A stretch of 28,025 nt of DNA from Betaproteobacteria bacterium (GTDB taxonomy: Bacteria; Pseudomonadota; Gammaproteobacteria; Burkholderiales; Casimicrobiaceae), in assembly GCA_016704895.1 (NCBI GenBank), contig JADIZG010000037.1, positions 1-28,025 of the forward strand, written 5' to 3'. The notes below the pieces were generated by a model. The model was given only the letters and a program-made list of their open reading frames with translations. It ran no database searches and was not told where the DNA came from. Shown here piece after piece: positions 1 through 8,381 of this stretch (position 1 is its first letter; every line of letters begins with the position of its first letter). A program made the translations under genes and the position numbers.

Positions 1-18
1 CGGCGACGTCCTGATCGC

Positions 19-768
19 GTGCCCGGGGTCCGCGCGCTGGTCAGCGTCATCGTCCCGGTCTGGAACAGCGAGCGCTATCTCGAGGAGGCGCTCCTCGGCG
101 TCCTGTCGCAGACCGGCGTCGACCTGGAGCTCATCGTGGTCGACGACGGCTCGACGGACGCCTCGGCGTCGCTCGTCCGTCGCGTCGCGCCCGGGGCGCG
201 TTACCACCGGCAGGATCACGCGGGCATCAGCGCGGCGCTCAACGCGGGCCTCGCGCTGGCGGCGGGCACGCACGTCGCGATCCTCGACGCGGACGACGTC
301 TGGCCATCGCGCAGCCTGGAGCGCAGGCTGCGATTGTTCGACGTCGACGCCGACCTGGACGCCGCCGCGGGACACGTCGAGCAGTTTCACAGCCCCGACC
401 TCGACCCGGCGATCGCCCGAACCATCCTGTGCCCGCCGGCGCCGATCCCGGGTTTCGTGATGGGATCGCTGCTCGTGCGCCGCTCCGCCTTCCTGACCAC
501 GACATTCGACTCGCGGTTCGATGCCGCCCAGGGCGTCGAATGGTTCGTCCGCGCGGTCGACGCGGGCCTGCGCGTGCGCATGCTTCCGGAGGTCGTGCTG
601 CGCCGCCGGCTGCACGCCTCCAACCACAGCCGTCGGGGAATCCACCGCACGCTCTCCCCACAGATTCTCAAGGCATCGCTGGATCGGCGCCGCGCAGGCC
701 CGGGGGCGCTCGCGCCGTACCGATCGCGCAGGCATCGGCGAATCTCGCCGGCAGGGGATCGACCGTGA
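19..768 (+). CDS. Family 2 glycosyltransferase
   Basis: Probable cytoplasmic sugar transferase using a nucleotide-sugar donor; acceptor unknown. The 249-residue product opens with the GT-A hallmark VSVIVPVWN (residues 8-16), followed by VVDDGSTD (about 40-47) and the metal-binding DADD motif (about 90-93), all in the expected order for GT2. The GTG at 19 is chosen because GT2 proteins normally begin a few residues before this first strand, but the frame is open to the window edge, so a slightly longer protein is possible. The last 40 residues are Arg-rich and poorly conserved in appearance. The stop (766-768) overlaps the GTG start of the next gene (765-767), which suggests translational coupling. 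Similar glycosyltransferase/nucleotidyltransferase pairs occur in capsule, polysaccharide and peptide-natural-product loci, but the rest of any such locus lies outside the window. Confidence 0.8.
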   Translation: MPGVRALVSVIVPVWNSERYLEEALLGVLSQTGVDLELIVVDDGSTDASASLVRRVAPGARYHRQDHAGISAALNAGLALAAGTHVAILDADDVWPSRSLERRLRLFDVDADLDAAAGHVEQFHSPDLDPAIARTILCPPAPIPGFVMGSLLVRRSAFLTTTFDSRFDAAQGVEWFVRAVDAGLRVRMLPEVVLRRRLHASNHSRRGIHRTLSPQILKASLDRRRAGPGALAPYRSRRHRRISPAGDRP

Positions 769-2051
769 GTCCGTCGACGCACGAGCGCCTGCTGGTCCTC
801 GAGTGCCTGCGCTGGTTCGCGCGGGGGGCGCGCGAAGGCGGGACGTTCGTTCCGACCTACGACATCGAGCGGGTCGACTGGCGGTGGCTGCTGCCGTTCG
901 CGAGCCGCCAGCGAATCGTTCCTTTCGTCCTCCGCTTTCTCGACGAGACCGGGCAGACCGGCGCGCTGCCGCCGCCGTTCCCGGGATTGTTCAGGATCAC
1001 GTCGGCGCAATACGTCGATCACTTCCATTCCCAGATTCCCGGTACGCCGGCCTGCTGCGCGAGATCAGGCGCGGCAGGTTCGAGTGATGCCGCTCAAGGG
1101 ATAGCGCTTGCGCTCGGCGTCTATCGCGATCTCCCGTTCCGCCCGATGCGCGACGTCGACGTGCTCGTGCACGAGCCGGATCTGCCGAAGCTGTGCCGAT
1201 GGCTCGGCTCGCAAGGCTTCGACTACCAGTTGTTCCAGCCCGACCGCTGGCGGGGCCGCATTCGGCGCCGGTATTTCCAGATCGCCATCGCCGATCCGAC
1301 GGGGGGATCCTTCGACACGCCGTTCAACCCGTTCGGCGCGTTCAATCCGCTCGGCCGGGAAAGCCTCGTTCGCGGAGCGGTCCGGCTCGACCTCCACTGG
1401 AAGCCCGCGTACGTCGCCGGCGACGAGGGCGTGCTGCTCGATACGGCGGACCTCTGGCAGACGTCGCGCGACTGTCCGGCCCTCGGCGAGCTCGCAAGGC
1501 TCCCGTCGGTGGAAGCGCTGCTGCATCACGTGTTGATTCACTTCGGGGACTTCTACCGGCCGACGCTGGTCCAGTTGCTGGACGTGGCGCTGGTGATTCG
1601 CTCGGACGAGTTCGCCGGGCCCGGCGTTCGCGCGAGGTTCGAGTCTAAGCTCGCGGGCGGTCCGCAGCGGATTCGCCGGCTGTACGACGCGGTTCTCGAC
1701 CTCGGCTCGGATGCGCAGACCGCCCGGGAACTCCTGGACCGTCACCGCGAGTTGTTCGAGGGATTCTTCGCCGGGAGCCACGCCTGGGCCGACGAGACTC
1801 CGGCACGAACCTGGCTGCAGTCGGTGCGACGGATGTTCGCGAAAGACCGCAAGCGCTGGCGCTACGGCAACGGCGTGGGACGGCTGGGGCTGGCCCGGGA
1901 TGCGTTGTTGAGCGGCCTCGGATACCTGCTGCCGGAACCGGGCTTCTATCCGTCCTCCCGCTACTGGAGGGCCTGCCTGATGCACTGGCGGGAGCGCCGC
2001 GTGGGCACGAAGGTCCGCACGGTGATCGCCTCGGTGCTCTCGCGCCCATGA
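765..2051 (+). CDS. Nucleotidyltransferase family protein (PF14907-like), with three compensating single-base deletions
   Basis: Resembles the uncharacterised nucleotidyltransferase family: an N-terminal helical region (LLVLECLRWFARG), then the core FRPMRDVDVLVHEPDLPKLC, whose DVD is the probable metal-binding pair, and a long C-terminal helical part. The GTG at 765 overlaps the upstream stop. Between about 1036 and 1101 the reading frame makes no sense for this family, although it stays open. Three one-base losses explain this: one A near 1036 (restores HSQNSRYAGLLREI), one G near 1086 (restores RFEVMPLKG) and one base near 1101 (restores KGIALALGVYRDL). Together they return the protein to frame, so about 22 residues including the conserved LKG motif are scrambled. 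With these corrected the protein is about 429 residues, normal for the family. Substrate unknown; the family is often seen near sulfotransferases, glycosyltransferases or lasso-peptide genes. Confidence 0.72.
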   Translation: MSPSTHERLLVLECLRWFARGAREGGTFVPTYDIERVDWRWLLPFASRQRIVPFVLRFLDETGQTGALPPPFPGLFRITSAQYVDHFHSQIPGTPACCARSGAAGSSDAAQGIALALGVYRDLPFRPMRDVDVLVHEPDLPKLCRWLGSQGFDYQLFQPDRWRGRIRRRYFQIAIADPTGGSFDTPFNPFGAFNPLGRESLVRGAVRLDLHWKPAYVAGDEGVLLDTADLWQTSRDCPALGELARLPSVEALLHHVLIHFGDFYRPTLVQLLDVALVIRSDEFAGPGVRARFESKLAGGPQRIRRLYDAVLDLGSDAQTARELLDRHRELFEGFFAGSHAWADETPARTWLQSVRRMFAKDRKRWRYGNGVGRLGLARDALLSGLGYLLPEPGFYPSSRYWRACLMHWRERRVGTKVRTVIASVLSRP

Positions 2052-2154
2052 CGCGAGTTGCCGCCGGACGACCGCGGTTCGTCGCCCCTGCCCGGACCCG
2101 TTCCATCCGGGCGGGCAAGGGTGGCGGCTCGGCGATCCCCGGATTGCGTCGACC

Positions 2155-2742
2155 GTGAATGCGCGAACGCGCCTCGTGCTGATCGCCGGCGTCGACGAGG
2201 CCGGCCGCGGTCCGCTCGCCGGGCCGGTCGTCGCGGCCGCCGTGATCCTCGACCCGCGCCGGCCGATCGCCGGGCTCGCCGATTCGAAGGCGCTCTCCGC
2301 CGCGAAGCGCGAGGCGCTCGCGGTCGAGATCCGCCGACACGCCCGCGCGCACGCCGTCGCCCAGGCCGACGTCGCCGAGATCGACTCGCTCAACATCCTG
2401 CACGCGACGATGCTCGCGATGCGCCGTGCGGTCGAGGCGCTCGGCGTCGAACCGGACGAAGTGCTCGTCGACGGCAACCGCTGCCCCGACATCGCCTTCC
2501 GCGTCCGCGCGATCGTCAAGGGAGATCGCGACGTCGCCGCGATCTCGGCCGCGTCGATCCTCGCGAAGACCGTGCGCGACGCGCTGCTGGTCGAGCTCGA
2601 CGCCGTCTATCCGGCCTACGGCTTCGCGCAGCACAAAGGCTATCCGACGCCCGAGCATCTCGCGGCGCTCGCGCGCCACGGCCCCTGCGCGGTGCACCGG
2701 CGGAGCTTTGCGCCCGTCGCGCAGCAGTCGCTCGCCTGGTAG
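2155..2742 (+). CDS. rnhB: Ribonuclease HII
   Basis: Cytoplasmic endonuclease that cuts the RNA strand of RNA/DNA hybrids and nicks at misincorporated ribonucleotides. The 195-residue protein has the diagnostic GVDEAGRGPLAGPVVAAAV near residue 12 (catalytic Asp-Glu), ADSKALS, a third acidic site in VDGNRCP, the signature AAISAASILAKTVRD and the KGYPTPEHLAAL segment. Length and motif order match the family. Start is GTG at 2155, just before the conserved core. In many proteobacteria rnhB follows lpxB and precedes an RNA methyltransferase gene; here neither is present, so the gene sits in an atypical neighbourhood between the nucleotidyltransferase and an SDR gene. Confidence 0.95.
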   Translation: MNARTRLVLIAGVDEAGRGPLAGPVVAAAVILDPRRPIAGLADSKALSAAKREALAVEIRRHARAHAVAQADVAEIDSLNILHATMLAMRRAVEALGVEPDEVLVDGNRCPDIAFRVRAIVKGDRDVAAISAASILAKTVRDALLVELDAVYPAYGFAQHKGYPTPEHLAALARHGPCAVHRRSFAPVAQQSLAW

Positions 2743-2908
2743 GCCGTGCGGACCTCCGCGTTCCCCGGCACGCGGATGGACGCATCGCCGGCCGCTCTTG
2801 TACGATCGGCGGACCGCTGCGGGACCCGCCTGCGACCGGCCTTCGTCGTGCCGGCCGCCGCTTCCGCGCACCGACGCGTGCGCGCCCGACCTTTCCGGAC
2901 TCCCGTTC

Positions 2909-3682
2909 ATGGACGCACGACTCGCCACGCTGTTCGATCTCGCCGGCCGCACCGCGCTGGTGACCGGGGGAAGCTCGGGCATCGGCCGCGCGATCGCCGG
3001 CGCGCTTGCGGGCGCAGGCGCGCACGTCGTGCTGGCCGCCCGAGGGCGCGACGCGCTCGACGAGACGGCCGCAGCGTTCGCGAAGCGAGGCTGGGCGGCG
3101 TCGGCGGAATGCGTCGACGTCGCCGACCGCGCGTCGCTGGCGGCGCTGCTCGCGCGCCTGCACGAGGCGTCCCGCCACGTCGACGTCCTCGTCAACGCGG
3201 CCGGCATCAACCTGCGCATGCCGTTCGAGGAGATCGGCGACGACGACTGGGACGCGACGATCGCCGCGAACCTGGCCGGCCCGTTCCTGCTGACGCGCGC
3301 GCTCGCGCCGGCGATGGCCGCGCGAGGATGGGGTCGCATCGTCAACATCGCGTCGCAGCAGGCGGTGCGGGCGTTCGGCAACAGCGGCGCGTACGGCGCG
3401 TCGAAGGGCGGGCTCGTCTCGCTGACGCGCTCGACGGCGGAGCGCTGGTCGGCGCACGGCGTCACGTGCAACGCGATCGTGCCGGGGTTCGTGCTGACGC
3501 CGCTCACGGCGCAGGCCGCCGCGGACCCTGCGCGCGTCGCCGCGATGGCGTCGCGGACGATGATCGGCCGCAACGGCGTTCCCGACGACTTCCGCGGTAC
3601 GGCGCTGCTGCTCGCGAGCGACGCCGGTGCGGCGATCACCGGCCAGGCGATCTTCGTCGACGGCGGGTTCTCGGCGACCTGA
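2909..3682 (+). CDS. SDR-family NAD(P)-dependent oxidoreductase
   Basis: A 257-residue classical short-chain dehydrogenase/reductase. Visible are the Rossmann glycine motif TGGSSGIG (about 19-26), NAAG in the fourth strand, the structural Asn in AANLAG, the catalytic Ser in IVNIASQQ, the YGASK pair (Tyr and Lys) and the C-terminal GQAIFVDGGFSAT typical of gluconate 5-dehydrogenase-like and related SDRs. Start ATG at 2909 places the start about 12 residues before the first strand, as usual. Substrate cannot be read from the sequence; an alcohol or sugar-acid oxidoreductase role is plausible. A 166-base spacer separates it from rnhB, with a weak -10-like TACGAT near 2800, so it may have its own promoter. 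The PLP enzyme follows 79 bases downstream on the same strand. Confidence 0.93.
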   Translation: MDARLATLFDLAGRTALVTGGSSGIGRAIAGALAGAGAHVVLAARGRDALDETAAAFAKRGWAASAECVDVADRASLAALLARLHEASRHVDVLVNAAGINLRMPFEEIGDDDWDATIAANLAGPFLLTRALAPAMAARGWGRIVNIASQQAVRAFGNSGAYGASKGGLVSLTRSTAERWSAHGVTCNAIVPGFVLTPLTAQAAADPARVAAMASRTMIGRNGVPDDFRGTALLLASDAGAAITGQAIFVDGGFSAT

Positions 3683-3704
3683 CCGGCCGCACCGCGGCGC
3701 CCCC

Positions 3705-3710
3705 TATAAT
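3705..3710 (+). promoter_or_regulatory. Putative -10 box before the PLP-enzyme gene
   Basis: A perfect TATAAT lies in otherwise very GC-rich DNA, 52 bases before the ATG at 3762. No convincing -35 hexamer is present at 16-18 bases upstream, so this is a partial promoter call only. The same layout (AT-rich hexamer followed by GGCGGC) recurs at 5535. Confidence 0.45.
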
Positions 3711-3761
3711 GGCGGCTGCTTCCGACACCACCGGCGCCCGAACGGGGCGCGGGACGCCCCG

Positions 3762-4744
3762 ATGAACGACCGCCTCGACCCGACGCTCGCGCTGCCCGAC
3801 CTCGCTGCGATCCGCGCGGCGCACGAGCGCATCCGTCCGCACGTCCACCGCACGCCGGTGTTCACCTGCGCAGCGGTCGACGCCGAGGTCGGCGCGAGGC
3901 TCTGGTTCAAGGCCGAGAGCCTGCAGAAGATCGGCGCGTTCAAGGCGCGCGGCGCATCGAACGCCGTGTTCTCGCTGTCCGACGACGTCGCGCGCCGCGG
4001 CGTCGTCACGCACTCGTCGGGCAACCACGGCGCCGCGATCGCGTACGCGGCCGGTCGCCGAGGCATTCCCGCCTGGGTCGTGATGCCCGAGAACGCGGCG
4101 AAGGTGAAGCAGGAGAACGTGCGCAGGCTCGGCGCGACGATCCGGTACTCGGCGCCGGACGCCGCGTCGCGCGCCGCCGTGTGCGCGGAAGTCGAGCGGG
4201 AGACCGGCGCCACGCTGATCCACCCGTTCGACAACGCCGACGTGATCGCGGGGCAGGGGACCGCGGCGCTCGAGCTCCTCGAGGACGTGCCTGCGCTCGA
4301 CGTCGTGATCGCGCCGGTGGGCGGCGGCGGGCTCCTGTCGGGCACGTCGATCGCCGCGAAGGGCGTCAAGCCGGGCATCCGAGTGTTCGGCGCCGAGCCC
4401 GCCAACGCCGGTGACGCGGCGGTGGCGTTCCGCTCGGGCAGGTCGAGCCGCTTCCTCCGGGCCTCTCGACGATCGCCGACGGCCTGCGCACGCCGCTCGC
4501 ACCGCGCACGCTCGCCGCGATCCGCGCGAACGTCGACGACGTCGGCACCTGCAGCGAGGACGCGATCGTGCGCGCGATGCGCATGACGTTCGAGCGCATG
4601 AAGCTCGTGATCGAGCCGTCGGCGGCGGTGCCGCTCGCGTGCCTGCTCGATCGCAGCCTCTCCGCGCCGGGCGCGCGCATCGGCGTGATCGTCTCGGGCG
4701 GCAACGTCGACCTCGACCGGCTGCCGTGGCAGCGCGGGGCCTGA
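3762..4744 (+). CDS. PLP-dependent threonine/serine dehydratase or serine racemase-like enzyme (frameshift near 4439)
   Basis: Fold-type II PLP enzyme that would deaminate threonine or serine to a 2-oxoacid, or racemise serine. Seen: the Schiff-base lysine Lys61 in KIGAFKARGA, the substrate loop SSGNHG (85-90), the phosphate-cradle glycines GGGG (187-190) and a C-terminal SGGNVD near the end. Up to about 4438 the frame is intact; the sequence then continues in another frame (EPLPPGLSTIADGLRTPLAP...LVIEPSAAVPLACLL...IGVIVSGGNVDLDRLPW) to the TGA at 4742-4744. Adding one C at about 4439 restores a protein of 327 residues, the expected size with no regulatory ACT domain. Either a sequencing error or a truncating mutation. 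Start ATG 3762 follows a purine-poor leader with no clear Shine-Dalgarno. Confidence 0.88.
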
Positions 4745-4760
4745 AGTCGCGACCGATCCG

Positions 4761-5021
4761 ATGCCCACCCCCGAGATCCGCTGCCCGGCCTGCCGCTGGA
4801 AGCCCGGTCCCGACGCGCGCTGGAGCTGCGTACCGCGCTGCGGAACCGTCTGGAACACGTTCGCCACTGGCGGCCTGTGCCCCGGATGCGGCGCCCGCTG
4901 GCATCGCACGCAGTGCCTCGCGTGCGGCGTCGTCTCGCCGCACCGCGACTGGTACCTCGACCCCGACGACGCGGACGGCGCCGACACGACGCGCGAACGC
5001 GACCTCGCGACGCAGGGCTGA
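4761..5021 (+). CDS. Small double zinc-ribbon protein
   Basis: An 86-residue protein with four cysteine pairs or half-pairs: CPAC near residue 8, a Cys pair in CVPRC (23-27), CPGC (about 40-43) and CLAC (about 52-55), followed by SPHRDWYLDP. This spacing suggests two zinc ribbons. Short conserved proteins of this type, with aromatic WNTF between the ribbons and SPH.DWY after them, occur as hypothetical proteins in Proteobacteria; function is unknown. It starts 17 bases after the PLP gene and ends 7 bases before the VOC gene, so the three are probably co-transcribed. Confidence 0.75.
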   Translation: MPTPEIRCPACRWKPGPDARWSCVPRCGTVWNTFATGGLCPGCGARWHRTQCLACGVVSPHRDWYLDPDDADGADTTRERDLATQG

Positions 5022-5028
5022 GGCCTCG

Positions 5029-5469
5029 ATGTCCCGCCACCTCCCGACCACGCCGTACCCGCGCTTCCACCTCGCGTTTCCGGTGACCGACCTCGCGGCG
5101 GCGCGGCGCTTCTACGGCGAGTTCCTCGGCTGTCCCGAAGGGCGCAGCTCGGAGGACTGGGTGGATTTCGACTTCTTCGGCCACCAGATCGTCGCGCACA
5201 AGGTGGGCGCCGCCGGGATGACCGACGCGACGAGCCTGGTCGACGGCAAGCGCGTGCCGGTGCGCCACTTCGGCGTCGTGCTCGACCTTCCGGCCTGGGA
5301 GGCGCTCGCGGCGAGGTTCCGCGCGGCCGGCGTGTCGTTCGTGATCGAGCCCTACGTTCGCTTCCGCGGCGAGCCCGGCGAGCAGGCGACGATGTTCTTC
5401 CTCGACCCGTGTGGCAACGCGCTCGAGTTCAAGGCGTTCCGCGAGATGGCGAGCCTGTTCGCGACCTGA
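5029..5469 (+). CDS. Glyoxalase/bleomycin-resistance/dioxygenase (VOC) superfamily protein
   Basis: A 146-residue single VOC unit most like the predicted dioxygenases of COG3565. The pattern FHLAFPVTDLAAARRFYGEFLGC (first beta-alpha unit), VRHFGVVLDLPAWEALAARF (second unit) and FFLDPCGNALEFKAFR (end) is typical. Candidate metal ligands are His in FHLAF, His in VRHFG and Glu in NALEFK, the 2-His-1-Glu set of extradiol dioxygenase folds. ATG at 5029 is 7 bases after the zinc-ribbon stop. Substrate unknown. Confidence 0.9.
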   Translation: MSRHLPTTPYPRFHLAFPVTDLAAARRFYGEFLGCPEGRSSEDWVDFDFFGHQIVAHKVGAAGMTDATSLVDGKRVPVRHFGVVLDLPAWEALAARFRAAGVSFVIEPYVRFRGEPGEQATMFFLDPCGNALEFKAFREMASLFAT

Positions 5470-5534
5470 CCGGCGAGTGCCCCGCGCGGTCCGGCGGGCG
5501 GAGGGCCGGCCTGCGCTCGCCCGGGCCGCGGTGG

Positions 5535-5540
5535 TAAATT
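5535..5540 (+). promoter_or_regulatory. Putative -10 box before the VWA gene
   Basis: TAAATT followed by GGCGGC stands out in the GC-rich 140-base gap between the VOC and VWA genes, about 70 bases before the chosen ATG. No good -35 hexamer is visible. Confidence 0.3.
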
Positions 5541-5609
5541 GGCGGCGTGCGGGGCGGGACAGGGGCCGGGATGCCGGCGCCGCCGGCCGCGCGAGAGGCG
5601 AGGCGAGCG

Positions 5610-6671
5610 ATGTCGTTCGAGTGGCCGCAGGCGCTCTGGCTGCTCCTGGCGGTGCCGGGGCTGGTCGCCCTCTACCTGTGGCTGCAGCGCCGCCGCAAGA
5701 AGTCCGCGCTGCGCTTCGGGAGCCTGGCCGTCGTTCGCGAGGCGATGGTCGCCTCGCCGGGCTGGCGGCGCCACGTTCCGCCCGTCCTGCTGCTGCTGGC
5801 GATCACGGCGCTGATCGTCGCCGCGGCGCGCCCCGGCGCGCGCGTCACGCTGCCCTCCGACCACCGGACGATCGTGCTCGCGATCGACGTGTCGCTGTCG
5901 ATGCGCGCGAACGACATCGAGCCGACGAGGATCGCCGCGGCGCAGGCGGCGGCGAAGACGTTCGTCGGGTCGCAGCCCTCGGACGTGCGCATCGCGCTCG
6001 TCTCCTTCGCCGGCTCCGCCGCGATCGTGCAGGCGCCGACCCGCAACCGCGAGGAGCTCGCCGAGGCGATCGACCGCCTGGAGCTGCAGCGCCACACCGC
6101 GACCGGCACCGGCATCCTGACGTCGCTCGCGACGATCTTTCCCGAGCAGGCCTCCGAGCTGACGGCCGCGAACGTCCCCGGCGGCATCCCGCGCATGGTC
6201 GACCAGCAGGCGGGCCGGTCGCTCGACGCGAAGCCGGCGCCCGAGAAGCCCGCGTTCACGCCGGTCCCCGCCGGGTCGAACCGGTCGGCCGCGATCATCC
6301 TGCTGACCGACGGCCGCCGCACGACCGGGCCCGACCCGATCGACGCGGCGCGCATGGCGGCCGAGCGGGGGGTGCGCATCTACACGGTCGGTTTCGGCAC
6401 CGCGGAGGGGGCGTCGGTGAGCTTCGACGGCTGGTCGATCTTCATGCGCTTCGACGAGGAGGCGCTGAAGGCGATCGCGGACCTGACCCAGGCGTCGTAC
6501 TTCCACGCGAAGTCGGCGGAAGACCTCGGCAAGGTCTACGAGAGCCTCAATGCCCAGTACGTGTTCGAGCGCACGCACACCGAGGTCTCGGCGCTGTTCG
6601 CCGCCGTGGCCGCGCTGCTCACGATCGCGGCTGCGGCGCTCTCGGTGCTCTGGTTCCAGCGCATCGCCTGA
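5610..6671 (+). CDS. BatA-like von Willebrand factor A membrane protein
   Basis: Predicted inner-membrane protein of 353 residues. A membrane segment near residues 8-25 is followed by basic RRRKK, a second segment near 57-74, then a VWA domain whose MIDAS motif is DVSLS (Asp93, Ser95, Ser97); later come the MIDAS Thr region and TDGRRTTG, and a final hydrophobic segment near the C-terminus. This is the Bat (aerotolerance) layout, a family thought to work with MoxR-type AAA+ ATPases. Start ATG 5610 is preferred over an upstream in-frame ATG (5547) because the hydrophobic N-terminus fits Bat proteins and GAGGCGAGGCGAGC precedes it. No moxR gene is adjacent; the only AAA+ neighbour is convergent and of another family. 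Confidence 0.88.
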   Translation: MSFEWPQALWLLLAVPGLVALYLWLQRRRKKSALRFGSLAVVREAMVASPGWRRHVPPVLLLLAITALIVAAARPGARVTLPSDHRTIVLAIDVSLSMRANDIEPTRIAAAQAAAKTFVGSQPSDVRIALVSFAGSAAIVQAPTRNREELAEAIDRLELQRHTATGTGILTSLATIFPEQASELTAANVPGGIPRMVDQQAGRSLDAKPAPEKPAFTPVPAGSNRSAAIILLTDGRRTTGPDPIDAARMAAERGVRIYTVGFGTAEGASVSFDGWSIFMRFDEEALKAIADLTQASYFHAKSAEDLGKVYESLNAQYVFERTHTEVSALFAAVAALLTIAAAALSVLWFQRIA

Positions 6672-6691
6672 CGCCGGACCGGCGGGCGGCG

Positions 6692-8269
6692 TCAGGCGCG
6701 GACCGTGCGCCCGTCGGCCCAAGACCGTAGCGCCGCCACCGCCTCCGCCATGACGACGGACAGCGGGCGCGTGCGTCGAAGCTCGGAGAGCACGCGGGCC
6801 GTGTCCATCGCCGCGTTGTCGTGCTGCGCGTCGAAGCCCGCCCCGACCACCGCCTGCTCGATCTCGGCGCCCGAATACCCGTCGCTCGCCCGGGCGAGCG
6901 CGTCGAGGTCGAACTCGGCGGGCGCCAGGCGTCGGCGTCCGAGGTGCACCGCGAAGATCTCGCGCCGCGACGACTCGTCGGGCAGGTCGACGAAGAAGAT
7001 CTCGTCGAAGCGGCCCTTGCGCAGCAGCTCGGGCGGCATCGACGCGAGCTCGTTCGACGTCGCGACCAGGAACACGCGCGAGCTGCGCTCGTTCATCCAG
7101 GTGAGGAACGTCCCGAGGAGGCGCCTCGACACGCCGCCGTCGGCGCGCTCGTCGCCCGCCGCGAGCGCCTTCTCGATCTCGTCGATCCACAGGACGCAAG
7201 GCGCCATCGCCTCGGCGGCGCCGAGCGCCTCGCGCAGCCGGCGCTCGGTCTCGCCCTGCCACTTGTCGTAGAGCGCGGTGAACTCGAGGCGCACGAGCGG
7301 CACTCGCCAGGCGCCGGCCACCGCGCGCGCGGCCAGGCTCTTGCCTGCGCCCTGGACGCCGGTGAGCAGGACCCCCTTCGGCACGTCCGCCCCGGGGGAG
7401 GCCGGGGCGACGAACGCGGCGCGCCGCCGCGCGAGCCACGCCTTCAGGTTGACCATGCCGCCCACCTGTTCCAGGCCCGCACCGGGCAGCTCGACCTCGA
7501 CCGGCAGCGCGCCCAGCGCGTCGCGCTTCGACGAGAGCAGTCGCGGCAGGTCGCGCGAGTCGAGCACGTGATCGTCGCGGATCGCGGCCCGGACCAGGCG
7601 GCGCGCGTCGTCCTCGGCGAGCCCCGCCAGGTGCGCGACGAGGTGGTCGACGGTGTCGGGCGCCGACTTGACGGGCTGGCCGCGCTCCTTCGCGGCGAGC
7701 TGGCCCTCGATCTCGATCAGCCGCCGCAGCGCCGCCGGGTCGGGCCGGCGCGGCGCGAAGCGCGCGACGTATCGCGCGAGCGACGGGGCGATCGGCAGCG
7801 ACTGGCCGACGAGCAGCAGCGTGCGCAGGCCGTCGGCGTGCGCCATCGCGATTTCCTTCAGGCGACGCTGCACGACCGGGTCGGCCAGGAACGGGTCGGG
7901 ATCCAGCAACGCGAAGACCGCGTTGCCCGGCTCGCGCTCGACCTGGCGCAGCGCGTCGGCGAGCGGCTCGGTGTCGGCGACCGTGCGCGGCCGCGTGGCG
8001 GGGGCGCGATCGGCCGGCGCGTGCCCGTCGACGTAGCCGCCTGCCGGCTCGTACCCGCGCGCGGTCTCCGCGTAGGTGAAATTGCGCTGCACGAGGCCGT
8101 CGGCGACGCTCCAGGTGTAGAACGCGCGGTTCGCATGGCGCGCGAGGCGCTCCGCGAGCGCCAGCACCTTCGCTTCCTCGTGCGATTCGACGACGACGAC
8201 CGGGGTGCCGGTGCGCAGGTGCCGCGCGAGCTCGTCCGCGTCGCCGTTCCCGGCCGGCGGGACGCTCAT
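6692..8269 (-). CDS. AAA+ ATPase, Ycf46/SpoVK-like
   Basis: A 525-residue cytoplasmic ATPase. The N-terminal half (about 1-260) resembles the conserved non-catalytic domain of Ycf46-like proteins (TGTPVVVVESHEEAKVL; NAVFALLDPDPFL; LRTLLLVGQSLPI). The C-terminal AAA+ module has Walker A GVQGAGKS (304-311), Walker B LWIDEIEK (360-367), sensor ATSN, the arginine-finger region LRKGRFDEIFFVDLP and the lid DGYSGAEIEQAV. Ycf46 family members are widespread in cyanobacteria and Proteobacteria, with roles suggested in stress or carbon-use regulation but not settled. The ATG at 8269 (MSVPPAGNG) is preferred over 8308 because it lies closer to the conserved start. It ends 20 bases from the convergent VWA gene. 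Confidence 0.92.
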   Translation of the reverse strand: MSVPPAGNGDADELARHLRTGTPVVVVESHEEAKVLALAERLARHANRAFYTWSVADGLVQRNFTYAETARGYEPAGGYVDGHAPADRAPATRPRTVADTEPLADALRQVEREPGNAVFALLDPDPFLADPVVQRRLKEIAMAHADGLRTLLLVGQSLPIAPSLARYVARFAPRRPDPAALRRLIEIEGQLAAKERGQPVKSAPDTVDHLVAHLAGLAEDDARRLVRAAIRDDHVLDSRDLPRLLSSKRDALGALPVEVELPGAGLEQVGGMVNLKAWLARRRAAFVAPASPGADVPKGVLLTGVQGAGKSLAARAVAGAWRVPLVRLEFTALYDKWQGETERRLREALGAAEAMAPCVLWIDEIEKALAAGDERADGGVSRRLLGTFLTWMNERSSRVFLVATSNELASMPPELLRKGRFDEIFFVDLPDESSRREIFAVHLGRRRLAPAEFDLDALARASDGYSGAEIEQAVVGAGFDAQHDNAAMDTARVLSELRRTRPLSVVMAEAVAALRSWADGRTVRA

Positions 8270-8308
8270 CGGCGAGCCCCTCCCGGCGCGTCCGCTGCGC
8301 GGCGGCAA

Positions 8309-8326
8309 CGCGCTCCCCGGAGCGCG
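8309..8326. repeat. Inverted repeat between SuhB-like and AAA+ genes
   Basis: CGCGCTCC and GGAGCGCG form a palindrome in the 112-base gap between the SuhB-like stop and the AAA+ start. As RNA it would give a 7-bp stem with a 4-base loop. No T-tract follows on either strand, so a role as terminator is doubtful; processing or pausing is possible. Confidence 0.4.
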
Positions 8327-8381
8327 CTACGCGCGCCTCCGCCCGAGCGGGCGTGGCGATCCCGGTCCGGCCCTGCTGCGC

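Noticed and set aside
1645..3639. Minus-strand open frame of 664 codons
   Set aside because: Spans rnhB, the SDR gene and the nucleotidyltransferase on the opposite strand; low-complexity composition and no motif.
5352..7439. Minus-strand 695-codon open frame including an apparent AAA-like segment
   Set aside because: Shadow frame of the VWA and AAA+ genes; the true AAA+ protein is in another minus-strand frame with intact Walker motifs.
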